64,000 bases of DNA from AP-15 sp963790875 (lineage in GTDB: Bacteria; Pseudomonadota; Alphaproteobacteria; ATCC43930; CGMCC-115725): positions 620,001-684,000 of the forward strand of contig CAWBQT010000016.1 in the NCBI GenBank assembly GCA_963790875.1, written 5' to 3'. Below, piece by piece: positions 10,469 to 19,539 of the stretch. The notes below the pieces were generated by a model. That model saw only the letters and a program-made list of their open reading frames with translations. It was not told the DNA's origin and made no database searches. Position 1 is the stretch's first letter; each line of letters begins with the position of its first letter. The position numbers and the translations under genes are program-made.

Positions 10469-10765
10469 CGATATCGGATCGCCAGCCGTTTTTTACCGGC
10501 GTGCCACAGATCCGGGGTCCGGGCAAGCGACAGCTTGAGACATTGTATCGAGGGTAGCAGTGCAGCTGCAAATCCGAGCCACGGCCCATGCTGGAGTCAC
10601 ACGTTTGAAATCGGTCAGATTGTGAACCGGCTCGTGATGGACACCATCGGCGAGGAACAAATGACTGGCTGACGCACCTCGCCACCGATAGCGTTCCCGC
10701 AGCGATCGACCGCCTGGCGCATGCTCGGCTTCGCGCCATCGCGCCATCCATCTGGGGAGGAGACG

Positions 10766-11176
10766 ATGCAGAGAACCGAAAACACTGCCGCGTTGCTTGG
10801 CCGGATCGCGATGAGCGTGATCTTTATTCTTGCCGGCTGGGGCAAATTGCTCGCGCCGGCAGCGACGCAGGCGATGCTCGCCCACCATAATCTGCCCTTG
10901 GTACAGTTCGGCTGGATACTTGCCGTTGTTGTCGAACTGGGCGGCGGGCTGGCAATCCTGTTCGGGTTTTTCACCCGTCCGGTGGCGCTGGTGCTGGCGC
11001 TTTGGTGCGTCGCCACCGCCTTGATAGCGCATACCAATTTCGCCGATCGCAATCAGGAGATCAATTTCTTGAAAAACGTGGCGATGACGGGCGGATTTCT
11101 CTACGTCGCAGCGTTCGGCGCCCGCGCCTGGAGCCTCGACGCATGGTGGTCGCGCCGGGGCGGCGCGGCGCCATAG
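10766..11176 (+). CDS. DoxX-family membrane protein
   Basis: 136 residues from the ATG at 10766, which follows GGGGAGGAGACG. Four hydrophobic helices are visible, starting with LLGRIAMSVIFILAGWGKLL, then LVQFGWILAVVVELGGGLAILFG, LVLALWCVATALIAH and a C-terminal helix. The arginine-glycine pattern LGRIxxSxIFIxxGxxKL is typical of DoxX (PF07681). Members are small inner-membrane proteins linked to thiosulfate-quinone oxidation or thiol redox balance; a specific role cannot be read here. It is divergent from groES. Confidence 0.85.
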   Translation: MQRTENTAALLGRIAMSVIFILAGWGKLLAPAATQAMLAHHNLPLVQFGWILAVVVELGGGLAILFGFFTRPVALVLALWCVATALIAHTNFADRNQEINFLKNVAMTGGFLYVAAFGARAWSLDAWWSRRGGAAP

Positions 11177-11309
11177 GCGCGCTCAGCCTGGATCGACCCT
11201 GACGCGCGCGCTCAACGCCCTCCCCCTCGATGGGGCGGGGCGACGGTATTCACGCAATTTTTGTTGAGCGATGAACAGGGTTATGCGTTCGAGCAGCGTT
11301 CGCGGTGGG

Positions 11310-11426
11310 CCCCTCACCCTCCCGCGCCTTTTGGCGCGGGCCCTCCCTCTCCCCGCTCTCGCACGGGGCGAGGGGTTTCGTGGCCGCCTCCCTCGCCCCG
11401 CCTGCGACCGCTTGCGGGGAGAGGGG
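11310..11426. repeat. Palindromic GC-rich repeat element (copy 2)
   Basis: It begins with the same decamer CCCCTCACCC (11310-11319) as the copy at 240. A perfect hairpin CCCGCGCC-TTTT-GGCGCGGG follows at 11321-11340. CTCTCCCCGC (11347-11356) then pairs with GCGGGGAGAG (11414-11423). It lies in the 366-base gap between doxX and the amidohydrolase gene, where I see no ORF worth calling. Both genes end here, so the hairpins may also act as a shared terminator. Confidence 0.55.
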
Positions 11427-11542
11427 CAGCCACGCGATGATCCGCGAATACCGTAGCCCTCGATGGGGCAGGGCGGGGTGGGGTAGGGGGTTAAGGACCT
11501 GGTCCAGCCGGATTCAATTCTGGTCGGCCTCGCAGGGTCGGT

Positions 11543-12718
11543 TCAGGCGTCGAGGTGGAAGAATTCGACGCAGTTTTGCGCCCAGATCCGGCGCTTGTCG
11601 GCTTCCGGAATGTCGGCATAGATCTTGTCGATCAGCGGGCGTGAATTCGGCCACTCGCATTCGATATGCGGAAAATCGGTGGCGAACATGATCCGGTCGA
11701 CGCCGACATGCTGGCGTTCCTCGATCGCGACGCGCTCGTACTGCACGCTGAAATAGACGTGCTCGCGCACATAATGGCTCGGCAATTCCTTCAGCGGCTT
11801 GAAACCGAGATATTCCTCGGCCCAGCCGAGGTGCCGCTGGTACCACAAATCCATGTGTTCGAGCCAAAACGGGACCCAGCCGAGCCGCGTTTCGGCAAAG
11901 AAGATCTTGAGCTTCGGATGGCGCTCGAAGACGCCGGCCAGCACCAGCTGCGCGATGCTGACCGAAGGGGCGAGCCCGAAGTTGCACAGCCATTCGAGGA
12001 ACGGGCGGCGCAGCCGCTGCATGACCACCGGGTCTTCTTTCGGATATTTGAAGGTCGGCTGTGTCGCGCGCGCTCCGGTGCGGTAGAATTGCACATGCGC
12101 GGTGATCGGCATCTGCAGATCGACCACGGCGGCCCAGAATTTGTCGTCCTCCGGCGTCGGATACCCCTTGGCGCTCGGCAGGGCGCCGAGCAAGACGCCC
12201 TTCAGCCCGAGCTCTTTGCAATGCTTCATCTCGGCGATCGCGTCGTCGACATTGGTGATCGGGATGACGCCCATGCCGATGAGCCGGTCCGGCGAGACGG
12301 CGCAATATTCTTCGGCGAGCCAGTCGTTGTAGCCGCGGATCACCGCCTTGTAGACCTCGTCATGGGCGATGTTGCGCCAGAAGACCGGGCCCGCGACCAT
12401 CGCCGCGAACAGCACCTCGCCATCCATGCCGTCGCGGTCCTGCTCCTCGACCCGCTGCTGGGGCGAGCCGGTGCCGGCGGCATCGGCGACCTTGAGCCCA
12501 AAGGGCTGCCAGGTGCCCTCGGCCCGGCCGGCGCGCAAATCGAGAAAATTGGCCTCGAGCAGCGGCTGGCCCTCGATCATCAAGGCGTCTCCGCCATCCG
12601 GCAGACGGACGGTGTGCGGCGCCCGATCGCGGTATTTCTCGGGCACCCGATGCACCCACCGCTCCGGCGGGACTTCGAGATGCCCGTCGCTCGACATCAG
12701 AGTGTATTTCTCGGCCAT
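11543..12718 (-). CDS. Amidohydrolase 2 family metal-dependent hydrolase/decarboxylase
   Basis: 391 residues from the ATG at 12718, preceded by GGAGGGATGGG. It is a TIM-barrel protein of PF04909, the family of ACMSD, gamma-resorcylate decarboxylase and related enzymes. Visible signs are SSDGHLEVPPERW at the N-terminus (in place of the usual HxH), MDGEVLFAAM near residue 88, the LGLKGVLLGA strand, and FATDFPHIECEWP near residue 345, where the Asp would bind the metal. Substrates are usually aromatic or heteroaromatic carboxylates. It is divergent from the ABC transporter operon, 218 bases apart, which suggests a shared substrate theme. Confidence 0.87.
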   Translation of the reverse strand: MAEKYTLMSSDGHLEVPPERWVHRVPEKYRDRAPHTVRLPDGGDALMIEGQPLLEANFLDLRAGRAEGTWQPFGLKVADAAGTGSPQQRVEEQDRDGMDGEVLFAAMVAGPVFWRNIAHDEVYKAVIRGYNDWLAEEYCAVSPDRLIGMGVIPITNVDDAIAEMKHCKELGLKGVLLGALPSAKGYPTPEDDKFWAAVVDLQMPITAHVQFYRTGARATQPTFKYPKEDPVVMQRLRRPFLEWLCNFGLAPSVSIAQLVLAGVFERHPKLKIFFAETRLGWVPFWLEHMDLWYQRHLGWAEEYLGFKPLKELPSHYVREHVYFSVQYERVAIEERQHVGVDRIMFATDFPHIECEWPNSRPLIDKIYADIPEADKRRIWAQNCVEFFHLDA

Positions 12719-12936
12719 CCCATCCCTCCGCGCGCCCTGACGATCATGCCGACAAATCATGCGGCACCATATTGCACCATCGCACCGGGGGCAGGGCAAT
12801 AGTTCCGGCGTAGACCTCAGGGCCGTTCGGAGAAGGCTGCCGCGCGGCATAAAGATCGGGTAATCTCCTCGCCGAGGTTCGGCATCAGGCTTGCCGGATC
12901 GGGGAACATGCAGCTTGGAGTGGGGAGACCAAGGAA

Positions 12937-14181
12937 ATGCTAACTCGTCGCGATCTGATCGCCTACCTGTCGACGACCACCCTTGCCGGCACCGTGGCGT
13001 TGCGGCCGCTGCGCGTTGTCGCCGCCGACAAGAGCGCCACGGTCGGGATCAGCCTGTCCTTGACCGGCGCCGATGCCGAAGACGCCGCGCTGATCAAGGA
13101 CGGCGCCGTGATGGCGTTCGACGAAGTCAACGCCAAAGGTGGGGTCGCCGGTTACAAGATCGATGTCCTGCTGCTCGACGACGGCACCGCGACCGCCGGG
13201 CAATACGATCCGGCGCAGGCCGCGACTAACGCCCGCAAGATGGTCTCCGACGATTCCGTCGTGGCCGCGATCGGCCCGCAGATGAGCGGCGCCGGCAAGG
13301 CGATGGCGCCGATCCTGAGCCAGGGGGATTTGGCCACGATCACCCCGAGCTCGACCAATCCCGACATCACCGATCCGAAATTCGCCGCGCAATTCCGCCC
13401 GGCCGGCAAGGCAATCTATTTTCGCACGGTGACGACCGACGCCTTTCAGGGGCCGAACATGGCCAACTATTATGCGCAAAATCTAAAGGTGAAGTCGGTC
13501 TATGTGCTCGACGACAGCGGCGCTTACGGCGTCGGCATCGCGAACGCCTTTGCCGGCGAAGCCCAAAAAGTCGGGATTCAGGTGCTCGGTCACGACCAGC
13601 TCGATCCCAAGGAGGCCGACTACACGACGATCCTGACCAAAATCAAAGGGGTGAACCCGCAGGCGCTCTATTACGGCGGCGTGGCGCAGGCCGGGATCAA
13701 GGTGGTCAAGCAGTCCTTCGACATCCTGCCCAACATCATCAAAGGCGGCGGGGACGGCATGTATGCGGCCGCCGTCTTGAGCGGCGCCGGCTTCCCAGCC
13801 GTCGAGGGCTGGTATGCAACGATCGCGGCGCCGCATATCATCAACAACCCCGAGCTTGCCGCCTGGGTCGAGCAATTCACCAAAAAATTCGGCAAGGCGC
13901 CCGAAGATTACTCGATCACCGCTTACGATGCGGCGCGCGTCATCGTCGACGCGATCGGACGCGTCGCGGCGTCTGGCAAGGAAGTGACCCGGGGCGCGGT
14001 GCGCGACGCGATCCAAACCGCCGATGTGAAAACGCTGCAAGGGACCGTCAGCTTTGACGCGAATGGCGACGTCACGAATCGCATTGTCAGCGTGTTCCAG
14101 GTCCGCAAGAACGACAAGTATCCGCTCGACGACGTCATCCACCAATTCCAATATATCGGGGTGGCGCCGCAGACTGCCTGA
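12937..14181 (+). CDS. Branched-chain amino acid-type ABC transporter substrate-binding protein
   Basis: 414 residues. The N-terminus TRRDLIAYLSTTTLAGTVALRP looks like a Tat-type signal peptide, so the protein should be periplasmic. The mature part is a two-lobed periplasmic binding protein type I (LivJ-like, PF13458): VGISLSLTGADA at the N-lobe start, GGVAGYKIDVLLLDDG, the AIGPQMSGAG strand and TPSSTNPDIT near residues 146-155. It is the first gene of a liv-type operon with two permeases and two ATPases. The ligand may be an amino acid or an aromatic/aliphatic carboxylate; this family is promiscuous. Confidence 0.92.
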   Translation: MLTRRDLIAYLSTTTLAGTVALRPLRVVAADKSATVGISLSLTGADAEDAALIKDGAVMAFDEVNAKGGVAGYKIDVLLLDDGTATAGQYDPAQAATNARKMVSDDSVVAAIGPQMSGAGKAMAPILSQGDLATITPSSTNPDITDPKFAAQFRPAGKAIYFRTVTTDAFQGPNMANYYAQNLKVKSVYVLDDSGAYGVGIANAFAGEAQKVGIQVLGHDQLDPKEADYTTILTKIKGVNPQALYYGGVAQAGIKVVKQSFDILPNIIKGGGDGMYAAAVLSGAGFPAVEGWYATIAAPHIINNPELAAWVEQFTKKFGKAPEDYSITAYDAARVIVDAIGRVAASGKEVTRGAVRDAIQTADVKTLQGTVSFDANGDVTNRIVSVFQVRKNDKYPLDDVIHQFQYIGVAPQTA

Positions 14182-14401
14182 GGTCCGGCGGCATCGGGTG
14201 CTGTCGAAATTGGGCCCTGAGGCGCGCAATTTGCCGGAGGCGCGCCGCGAAGCCCCCGAAACCGACTGCCCGACCGGCAAACCAGACCCGGCGCGCCGCG
14301 GGGTGCAACATAATCCGTGAACCACTCCTTGCGGCCACTCGATGGCACGCTAATTGCCAGCGACGGCATGCATCGGACACCCTCTGCGGCGTCGTGATGC
14401 C

Positions 14402-14872
14402 ATGCCATCCTGCCGGGTTTTGCGGATGCAATTGCCTGCCGCCTTGCTGCTTGCCGCACTCTGCGCCGGGCAGGCGGGACCGTCGGCTGCCGCCAATAAC
14501 AGCGTGACGACGATGGGCGCGCCGTTCGTGTTGACGAACCCTGCGGCCCGCCCACCGGTCGACGCATTCGTCGCCAAATTCGGCAAGGAGCGGGACGACT
14601 ATTCGGTTACCGCGTACGATGCGGCCGAGGTCGTTCTGAACGCGATCGAACGGCTCGCCAAATCCGACACGCCGGTCAATCGCGACACGGTTCGCGACGC
14701 CATCCAGGCGACCCGCCTTGTGACGTTGCAGGGGCTCGTCGCCTTCGACGCCCGTGGCGACATCAAGACCCGGCAAGTCAGCGTCTTCCAGGTCGTCAAG
14801 GATCCCAAATATCCGCTAGATGACATGCTGCACCAATATCGATACATAGGGGTGGCTCCCCCAACCTCGTAA
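14402..14872 (+). CDS. Truncated paralogue of the substrate-binding protein with its own signal peptide
   Basis: 156 residues from the ATG at 14402 (an in-frame ATG at 14426 is an alternative). A clear Sec signal peptide (LPAALLLAALCAGQAGPSAAA) is followed by only the last ~105 residues of a LivJ-like protein. It aligns closely with the upstream gene: FGKERDDYSVTAYDAAEVV versus FGKAPEDYSITAYDAARVI, and both end YIGVAPxT. The whole N-lobe and most of the C-lobe are missing, yet the frame is intact and the leader is joined in frame. It cannot bind ligand in the normal way. It may be a relic of a tandem duplication or an expressed short periplasmic protein. Confidence 0.75.
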   Translation: MPSCRVLRMQLPAALLLAALCAGQAGPSAAANNSVTTMGAPFVLTNPAARPPVDAFVAKFGKERDDYSVTAYDAAEVVLNAIERLAKSDTPVNRDTVRDAIQATRLVTLQGLVAFDARGDIKTRQVSVFQVVKDPKYPLDDMLHQYRYIGVAPPTS

Positions 14873-14897
14873 CCTATCCGGAACACTTGGCCTCGCG

Positions 14898-15827
14898 ATG
14901 ATCGACATCTCGGTATTGCTGCAGCAGGTGGTCAACGGCGTCAGTCTCGGCGCCATCTATGCGTTGCTGGCGCTGGGGTTCACGCTCGTCTACGGCATAT
15001 TGGAGCTGATCAATTTCGCGCATTTCAACGTGTTCATGGTCGGCTCCTTTGTCGGGATGTGGGCACTCCAGCTCCTCGGGATCGAGGGGCAGGGTCGAGT
15101 GCTCACTGGCGTGGCGCTGGTGGGCGTGCTGCTCTTCGCGTTTGGCATGACGATGCTCGCCTCGGGCGTGCTTGGCGTTGCGATCGAGCGGGTTGCGCTG
15201 CGCCCGTTGCGCGGCGTCCGCGGCACCGCCGGCATGATCACGACGATCGGCGTCTCCTATATTCTGTTCAACATCATCCTGTTGACCGTCGGCGCCGACG
15301 CGAAGAACTATCCGAACCCGCTGCCGGCGGTGCGCTGGTGGATTGATGGCGTCGTCATCGAGCTGCGGGAGCTCCTGATCTGGGGGGTGGCCCTCGCTCT
15401 GATGGCAATCCTGCATCTCTTCGTCACACGCTCGCGGCTCGGCAAGGCAATGCGGGCGACCGCGCAGGATGCCGAGGCGGCACGGATGATGGGCGTCGAT
15501 GTCGATCGCATCATCGTGACGGCCTTTTTCCTCGGGTCGGCGCTGGCCGGTGCCGCGGCGCTGATTTTCGGGCTCTATTACAATTTCACGAGCTTCCTGA
15601 TCGGCTATACGGCCGGGTTGCGGGCCTTCACGGCAGCCGTGCTCGGCGGCATCGGCAACGTTCCCGGCGCGATGCTCGGCGGCATCTTGATCGGGCTGAT
15701 CGAATCGCTGGGCGGGCAGTTGCTCGCGGTCCGTTGGACCGACGTGATCATCTTTTCGATCCTGGTGATCGTGCTGGTCTTCTTCCCGAGCGGCCTGTTC
15801 GGCCGCGCCGCGCCGAACAAGTCTTGA
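14898..15827 (+). CDS. livH: Branched-chain amino acid-type ABC permease (LivH)
   Basis: 309 residues with about eight hydrophobic helices, typical of LivH (PF02653). Recognisable segments are LLQQVVNGVSLGAIYALLALGFTLVYGI at the N-terminus, the EAA-like cytoplasmic loop TRLGKAMRATAQDAEAARMMGVDVD (here beginning with S), and the GFTAAVLGGIGNVPGAMLGG-type stretch near the C-terminus. It pairs in the membrane with the LivM domain encoded next door. It lies 25 bases after the truncated binding-protein gene and 17 bases before the LivM-LivG gene, in one operon. Confidence 0.95.
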   Translation: MIDISVLLQQVVNGVSLGAIYALLALGFTLVYGILELINFAHFNVFMVGSFVGMWALQLLGIEGQGRVLTGVALVGVLLFAFGMTMLASGVLGVAIERVALRPLRGVRGTAGMITTIGVSYILFNIILLTVGADAKNYPNPLPAVRWWIDGVVIELRELLIWGVALALMAILHLFVTRSRLGKAMRATAQDAEAARMMGVDVDRIIVTAFFLGSALAGAAALIFGLYYNFTSFLIGYTAGLRAFTAAVLGGIGNVPGAMLGGILIGLIESLGGQLLAVRWTDVIIFSILVIVLVFFPSGLFGRAAPNKS

Positions 15828-15844
15828 GATGGCCAAGGCCTGAA

Positions 15845-17902
15845 ATGGCGGAGGCGGACGCCCGCAAGACGACCCGGGTTGCCGCGCTGCGCCTCGTGCG
15901 GCCGATTTCGCGGCTCTCGCCCGAGACGCGAGCGCGCGCCGGCGTCTTGCTGGCGACCGCGGCGGCGCTGCTGTTCCCGATCCTGCATCACAACGATGCC
16001 GATATCGATTCGGCGGCGAATGCGCTGTCGTTTGCCGCATTGGCGCTCGGCCTCAACATCGTCGTCGGTTTTGCCGGGCTCTTGGACCTCGGCTACGCGG
16101 CGTTTTTCGCGATAGGCGCCTATGCCTACGGCGTCGCGTCGTCATGGCAGCTGCAGCCGGCCTGGAGCAGTTTTTGGGAGCCATTTCAGTGGCTCGACCT
16201 CGTCGCGCGGGTGCATCAGGCGGGCGGCGACGTCGTCCATTTCCAGGTTTCGTTCTGGCTGATGCTGCCGGTCTCGGCCGCGATCGCCGCCTTTTTCGGC
16301 GTTCTCTTCGGCGCCCCGACGCTGCGGCTCAAAGGCGATTATCTGGCGATCGTGACCCTCGGTTTCGGCGAGATCGTGCCGATCGTCGTGCGCAACACGC
16401 CGACCCTGACCAATGGTGCGATGGGTCTGAACGGCATCGCCGCGCCGCGGCTTTTCGGCTTCGACTTCGGCGTCGACGCGACGCCTTACTATTATGTCGG
16501 CCTCGCCCTCGTCGCCTTCCTGATCGTGACTAGCCAGCGGTTGAAGGAATCGCGGATCGGCCGCGCCTGGATGGCGATCCGCGAAGACGAGATCGCGGCG
16601 TCGGCGATGGGCGTCGACCGGGTGCGCTACAAGCTCCTCGCGTTTGCCATCGGCGCCGCCTTCGCCGGGGCGACCGGCTCGCTCTACGTCGCCAAATTGC
16701 AAACCGCGACCCCCGATATGTTCATGTTTCCGGTCTCGGTCATGATCCTCGTCATGATCGTGTTCGGCGGCATCGGCAGCGTCTGGGGGGTCGTCGTCGG
16801 GGCGATGGTACTGCAGATCCTGCAATCCTGGTTTCTCGAAGATCTGTCGCAGTGGCTGCACGCGTTCGGCCGTCTCATCGACGTCGAGTGGCTGCAGCAG
16901 GTCGAGCTCGCCTCGTCGATCGAGCTGATTTTCGGGCTGATTCTGGTCGCGATGATGCTGTACCGGCGCCAGGGTCTGATCCCGGCGACGCGGCGGGTGC
17001 CGGCGCTGAGCCTCGACGAGCAGACGACGCATGTGGTCCGCGGCGGTTTCGGTGCTGCCGCCGGCTTTGCCGCGGCCGGGGTCGGCCGACCGGAGAAAGA
17101 CGGCGCCCCGCCCGAGGCGGCGGCCGTCCCACTTCTCGACATCACCGGCCTCACCGTCCGCTTTGGCGGGCTCGTGGCCTTGAACGCCGTCGAATTGCGT
17201 GTTCCCGAACATTCGATCGTCGCCGTCATCGGACCGAATGGTTCGGGCAAATCGACGTTGTTCAACGCCGTCACCGGCCTCGTTGTGGCGCAGAGCGGTA
17301 CCATTCGGCTCGCCGGCGAAAACATTCGCGGCCTGCCGCCGCATCGGGTGCTGGAGCGCGGCGTTGCCCGCACCTTTCAGAACCTCCGCCTGTTCCCGAA
17401 TCTGAGCGTCATTGAAAACGTCATGATCGGCATGCATTCGCAACTCGACACCGGGGCGGTCGGCGCCCTGCTGCGGCTGCCGGCCGAGCGCCGCGAGGAG
17501 GCGGCGGCACGCGAGCGGGCGCTCGACATCCTGTCGCTGTTCGGCAACCGGTTGCTGCCGCGTGCCGCCCATCTTGCGTCGAGCCTGTCCTACGCCAACC
17601 GGCGGCGCACCGAAATCGCGCGGGCGTTGGCCTCGCAGCCGCGGCTCCTGCTGCTCGACGAGCCGACGGCCGGGATGAACCCGGCGGAAACCCTGGAACT
17701 TGCCGAGCAGATCAAGAGCCTGCACGGCTTGGGCCTGACCATTCTGCTGATCGAACACAAGCTCGACGTGGTGGTCAACCTCGCCGACCGTGTCGTCGTG
17801 CTCGACCACGGCGAAAAGATCGCAGAAGGCGACCCGGACGCGGTTCGGCGCGACGAAGCGGTGATCCGCGCCTATCTCGGGCGGAGTGCCGGCCGTGCTT
17901 GA
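15845..17902 (+). CDS. LivM-LivG fusion: ABC permease joined to its ATPase
   Basis: 685 residues. The ATG at 15845 is chosen because the frame upstream overlaps livH. Residues about 35-385 form a LivM-type permease (ALGLNIVVGFAGLLDLGY, LKGDYLAIVTLGFGEI, AMGVDRVRYKLLAFAIGA). A linker of about 50 residues follows. Residues about 435-680 are a LivG-type ATPase: Walker A GPNGSGKST near 462-470, Q loop in ARTFQNLRLF, Walker B LLLLDEPTAG near 602 and switch His in LIEHKLD. The signature motif reads LSYANRRR instead of the usual LSYGxQRR. Permease and ATPase are normally separate genes in this family. The next gene (livF) overlaps by 17 bases. Confidence 0.93.
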   Translation: MAEADARKTTRVAALRLVRPISRLSPETRARAGVLLATAAALLFPILHHNDADIDSAANALSFAALALGLNIVVGFAGLLDLGYAAFFAIGAYAYGVASSWQLQPAWSSFWEPFQWLDLVARVHQAGGDVVHFQVSFWLMLPVSAAIAAFFGVLFGAPTLRLKGDYLAIVTLGFGEIVPIVVRNTPTLTNGAMGLNGIAAPRLFGFDFGVDATPYYYVGLALVAFLIVTSQRLKESRIGRAWMAIREDEIAASAMGVDRVRYKLLAFAIGAAFAGATGSLYVAKLQTATPDMFMFPVSVMILVMIVFGGIGSVWGVVVGAMVLQILQSWFLEDLSQWLHAFGRLIDVEWLQQVELASSIELIFGLILVAMMLYRRQGLIPATRRVPALSLDEQTTHVVRGGFGAAAGFAAAGVGRPEKDGAPPEAAAVPLLDITGLTVRFGGLVALNAVELRVPEHSIVAVIGPNGSGKSTLFNAVTGLVVAQSGTIRLAGENIRGLPPHRVLERGVARTFQNLRLFPNLSVIENVMIGMHSQLDTGAVGALLRLPAERREEAAARERALDILSLFGNRLLPRAAHLASSLSYANRRRTEIARALASQPRLLLLDEPTAGMNPAETLELAEQIKSLHGLGLTILLIEHKLDVVVNLADRVVVLDHGEKIAEGDPDAVRRDEAVIRAYLGRSAGRA

Positions 17903-18611
17903 GTTCATCGGGGTAGACACGCATTACGGCGATCTGCACGTCCTGAAAGCGGTTGATTACCGGATCCAAACGGGTGAGATCGTCTGCCTCTTGGGCGGCA
18001 ACGCCTCGGGCAAATCGACGACGATGAAGGCGATCATGGGAACCGTGACGCCGACGCGCGGCGAAGTGCGTTACGAAAACCGGTCGCTGAACGGCGTCGC
18101 CACCGCCGAGCGGGTGCGGCGCGGCATCGCCCCGGTCCTCGAAGCCCGCCGGCTTTTTCCGCGCATGACGGTATACGAGAACCTCGAGATGGGCGCCTAT
18201 ACCAGGCGGCGCGGTCCGGAATTCGAGGAGGATCTGGCGCGCGTCATGGCGCTGTTCCCGCGGGTCAAGGAGCGGCTGAGCCAGCTCGCCGGCACCTTGT
18301 CGGGCGGCGAACAGCAGATGGTCGCGATCGGACGTGCGCTGATGGCGCGGCCCAAGCTGCTCTGCATGGACGAGCCGTCGATGGGTCTCTCGCCGCAATA
18401 TGTCGAGCAGGTTTTCGACATCATCCGGACGATCAACCGGCAGGGCACGACGATCTTCATGGTCGAACAGAACGCCAATATGGCGCTCTCGATCGCTGAT
18501 CGCGCCTATGTCTTGCAGACGGGACAAGTCGTGTTGAGCGGCCCGGCCGCCGAATTGCGCGAGACCGAGCTGATCCGGCACGCCTATCTCGGCGAAGTCG
18601 CCGCCGGCTGA
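17886..18611 (+). CDS. livF: Branched-chain amino acid-type ABC ATPase (LivF)
   Basis: 241 residues from a GTG at 17886 (a second GTG at 17895 is possible). It has Walker A GGNASGKST near residues 37-45, the ABC signature LSGGEQQM near 138, Walker B LLCMDEPSMGLSP and switch His-equivalent Gln in MVEQN, as is normal for LivF. It would form the ATPase heterodimer with the LivG domain of the preceding fusion protein. The 17-base overlap implies translational coupling. It is the last gene of the operon. Confidence 0.95.
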   Translation: MPAVLEFIGVDTHYGDLHVLKAVDYRIQTGEIVCLLGGNASGKSTTMKAIMGTVTPTRGEVRYENRSLNGVATAERVRRGIAPVLEARRLFPRMTVYENLEMGAYTRRRGPEFEEDLARVMALFPRVKERLSQLAGTLSGGEQQMVAIGRALMARPKLLCMDEPSMGLSPQYVEQVFDIIRTINRQGTTIFMVEQNANMALSIADRAYVLQTGQVVLSGPAAELRETELIRHAYLGEVAAG

Positions 18612-18642
18612 GCGAGCGCCCTTTGGCCTGATCCGCCCTTGC

Positions 18643-19251
18643 CTATGCCGGCGGCTTCATCGCGACGTCGAGCATGACATTGGGCAGCACCTCGCGGATG
18701 ACCCCGCGCAAGGTCGCCTCGTCGGCCGCGACCGCCGCGGCGACCAGCCGGCGCGAGCCGCGGCGCAGCACGCGAGCCGTCGCGCGTCCATCGCGGCCGG
18801 GGCGGATCGTCGCGAACGCATCGGCCGGCTCGACCCGCTTCAGCGCGCGTTTCAGCGCCGCCAGCCCTTCCGGGGTTTCGATATCGTAGACGGGTGCTTC
18901 GGGGCTCTCCGGCTCCTGCTCTTCATCGACCGGGGCGTCGACCGCCTCGACCGGACGATAGCGAGACAGCGACTGATAGATCGCATGCCCGGGCTCGGTG
19001 TCGATCCGGGACTGCAATTCCCAGCTCTCGCCGCGCGCCGACAACTCGGTGACGAGCGCGAACAGGTCGTCCGAATCCTCCTCATGCGAACAGGTCAAAA
19101 AGGCGAGCCGGCCGTCATGCTCGACGACCCGATCGTCGTCCTCGGCGAAGCCAAGCTCGGCGAGCGCGTTGTTCAACGCGCGGCGGGAGGCGACGAGCAG
19201 CGTCGTCACGTGCAGGCGGCGCCCGCTCTCTCCCGGATCCTTCTCGGCCAT
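18643..19251 (-). CDS. Conserved hypothetical protein, acidic, about 200 residues
   Basis: 202 residues from the ATG at 19251, which has GGAGGAAC upstream; the frame runs on to 20115 but only as a shadow of the oxidase gene. I do not recognise a named family. Visible are an N-terminal alpha/beta part (VTTLLVASRRALNNALAELGF), a Glu/Pro-rich acidic linker around residues 125-140, and an Arg-rich alpha/beta C-terminal half ending LPNVMLDVAMKPPA. No signal peptide or helix for membrane insertion is seen. It is convergent with livF. Confidence 0.65.
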   Translation of the reverse strand: MAEKDPGESGRRLHVTTLLVASRRALNNALAELGFAEDDDRVVEHDGRLAFLTCSHEEDSDDLFALVTELSARGESWELQSRIDTEPGHAIYQSLSRYRPVEAVDAPVDEEQEPESPEAPVYDIETPEGLAALKRALKRVEPADAFATIRPGRDGRATARVLRRGSRRLVAAAVAADEATLRGVIREVLPNVMLDVAMKPPA

Positions 19252-19539
19252 GAATTGTTCCTCCGCAACGCGGGTGCACTCCCGGCCCGCCAATTCTAGG
19301 GGGCGTTCCGCGCCGGCGCGACCAAAAATAAGTGCCGCCGCGGTGGGCGCAACGAACCGGCCAGCCCTCATCTGTGCTTGGGCCGGGCGGCGACAACCCG
19401 GGACGATGCGAAGGACTGGGCCGTCGCCGAGTAAACGATTGCGCGACGTCAGCCGCGCTTCGCCGCCGACCGGGATCGCGAGCCGCTCGTTCCAGCGCGG
19501 CATTCCTCGCCCAGACCCGCGCCGTGCTAGCATAGCGCG

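Noticed and set aside
16142..17920. 592-codon antisense frame to the LivM-LivG gene
   Set aside because: Arg/Asp/His-rich shadow composition; the sense strand encodes a clear transporter.
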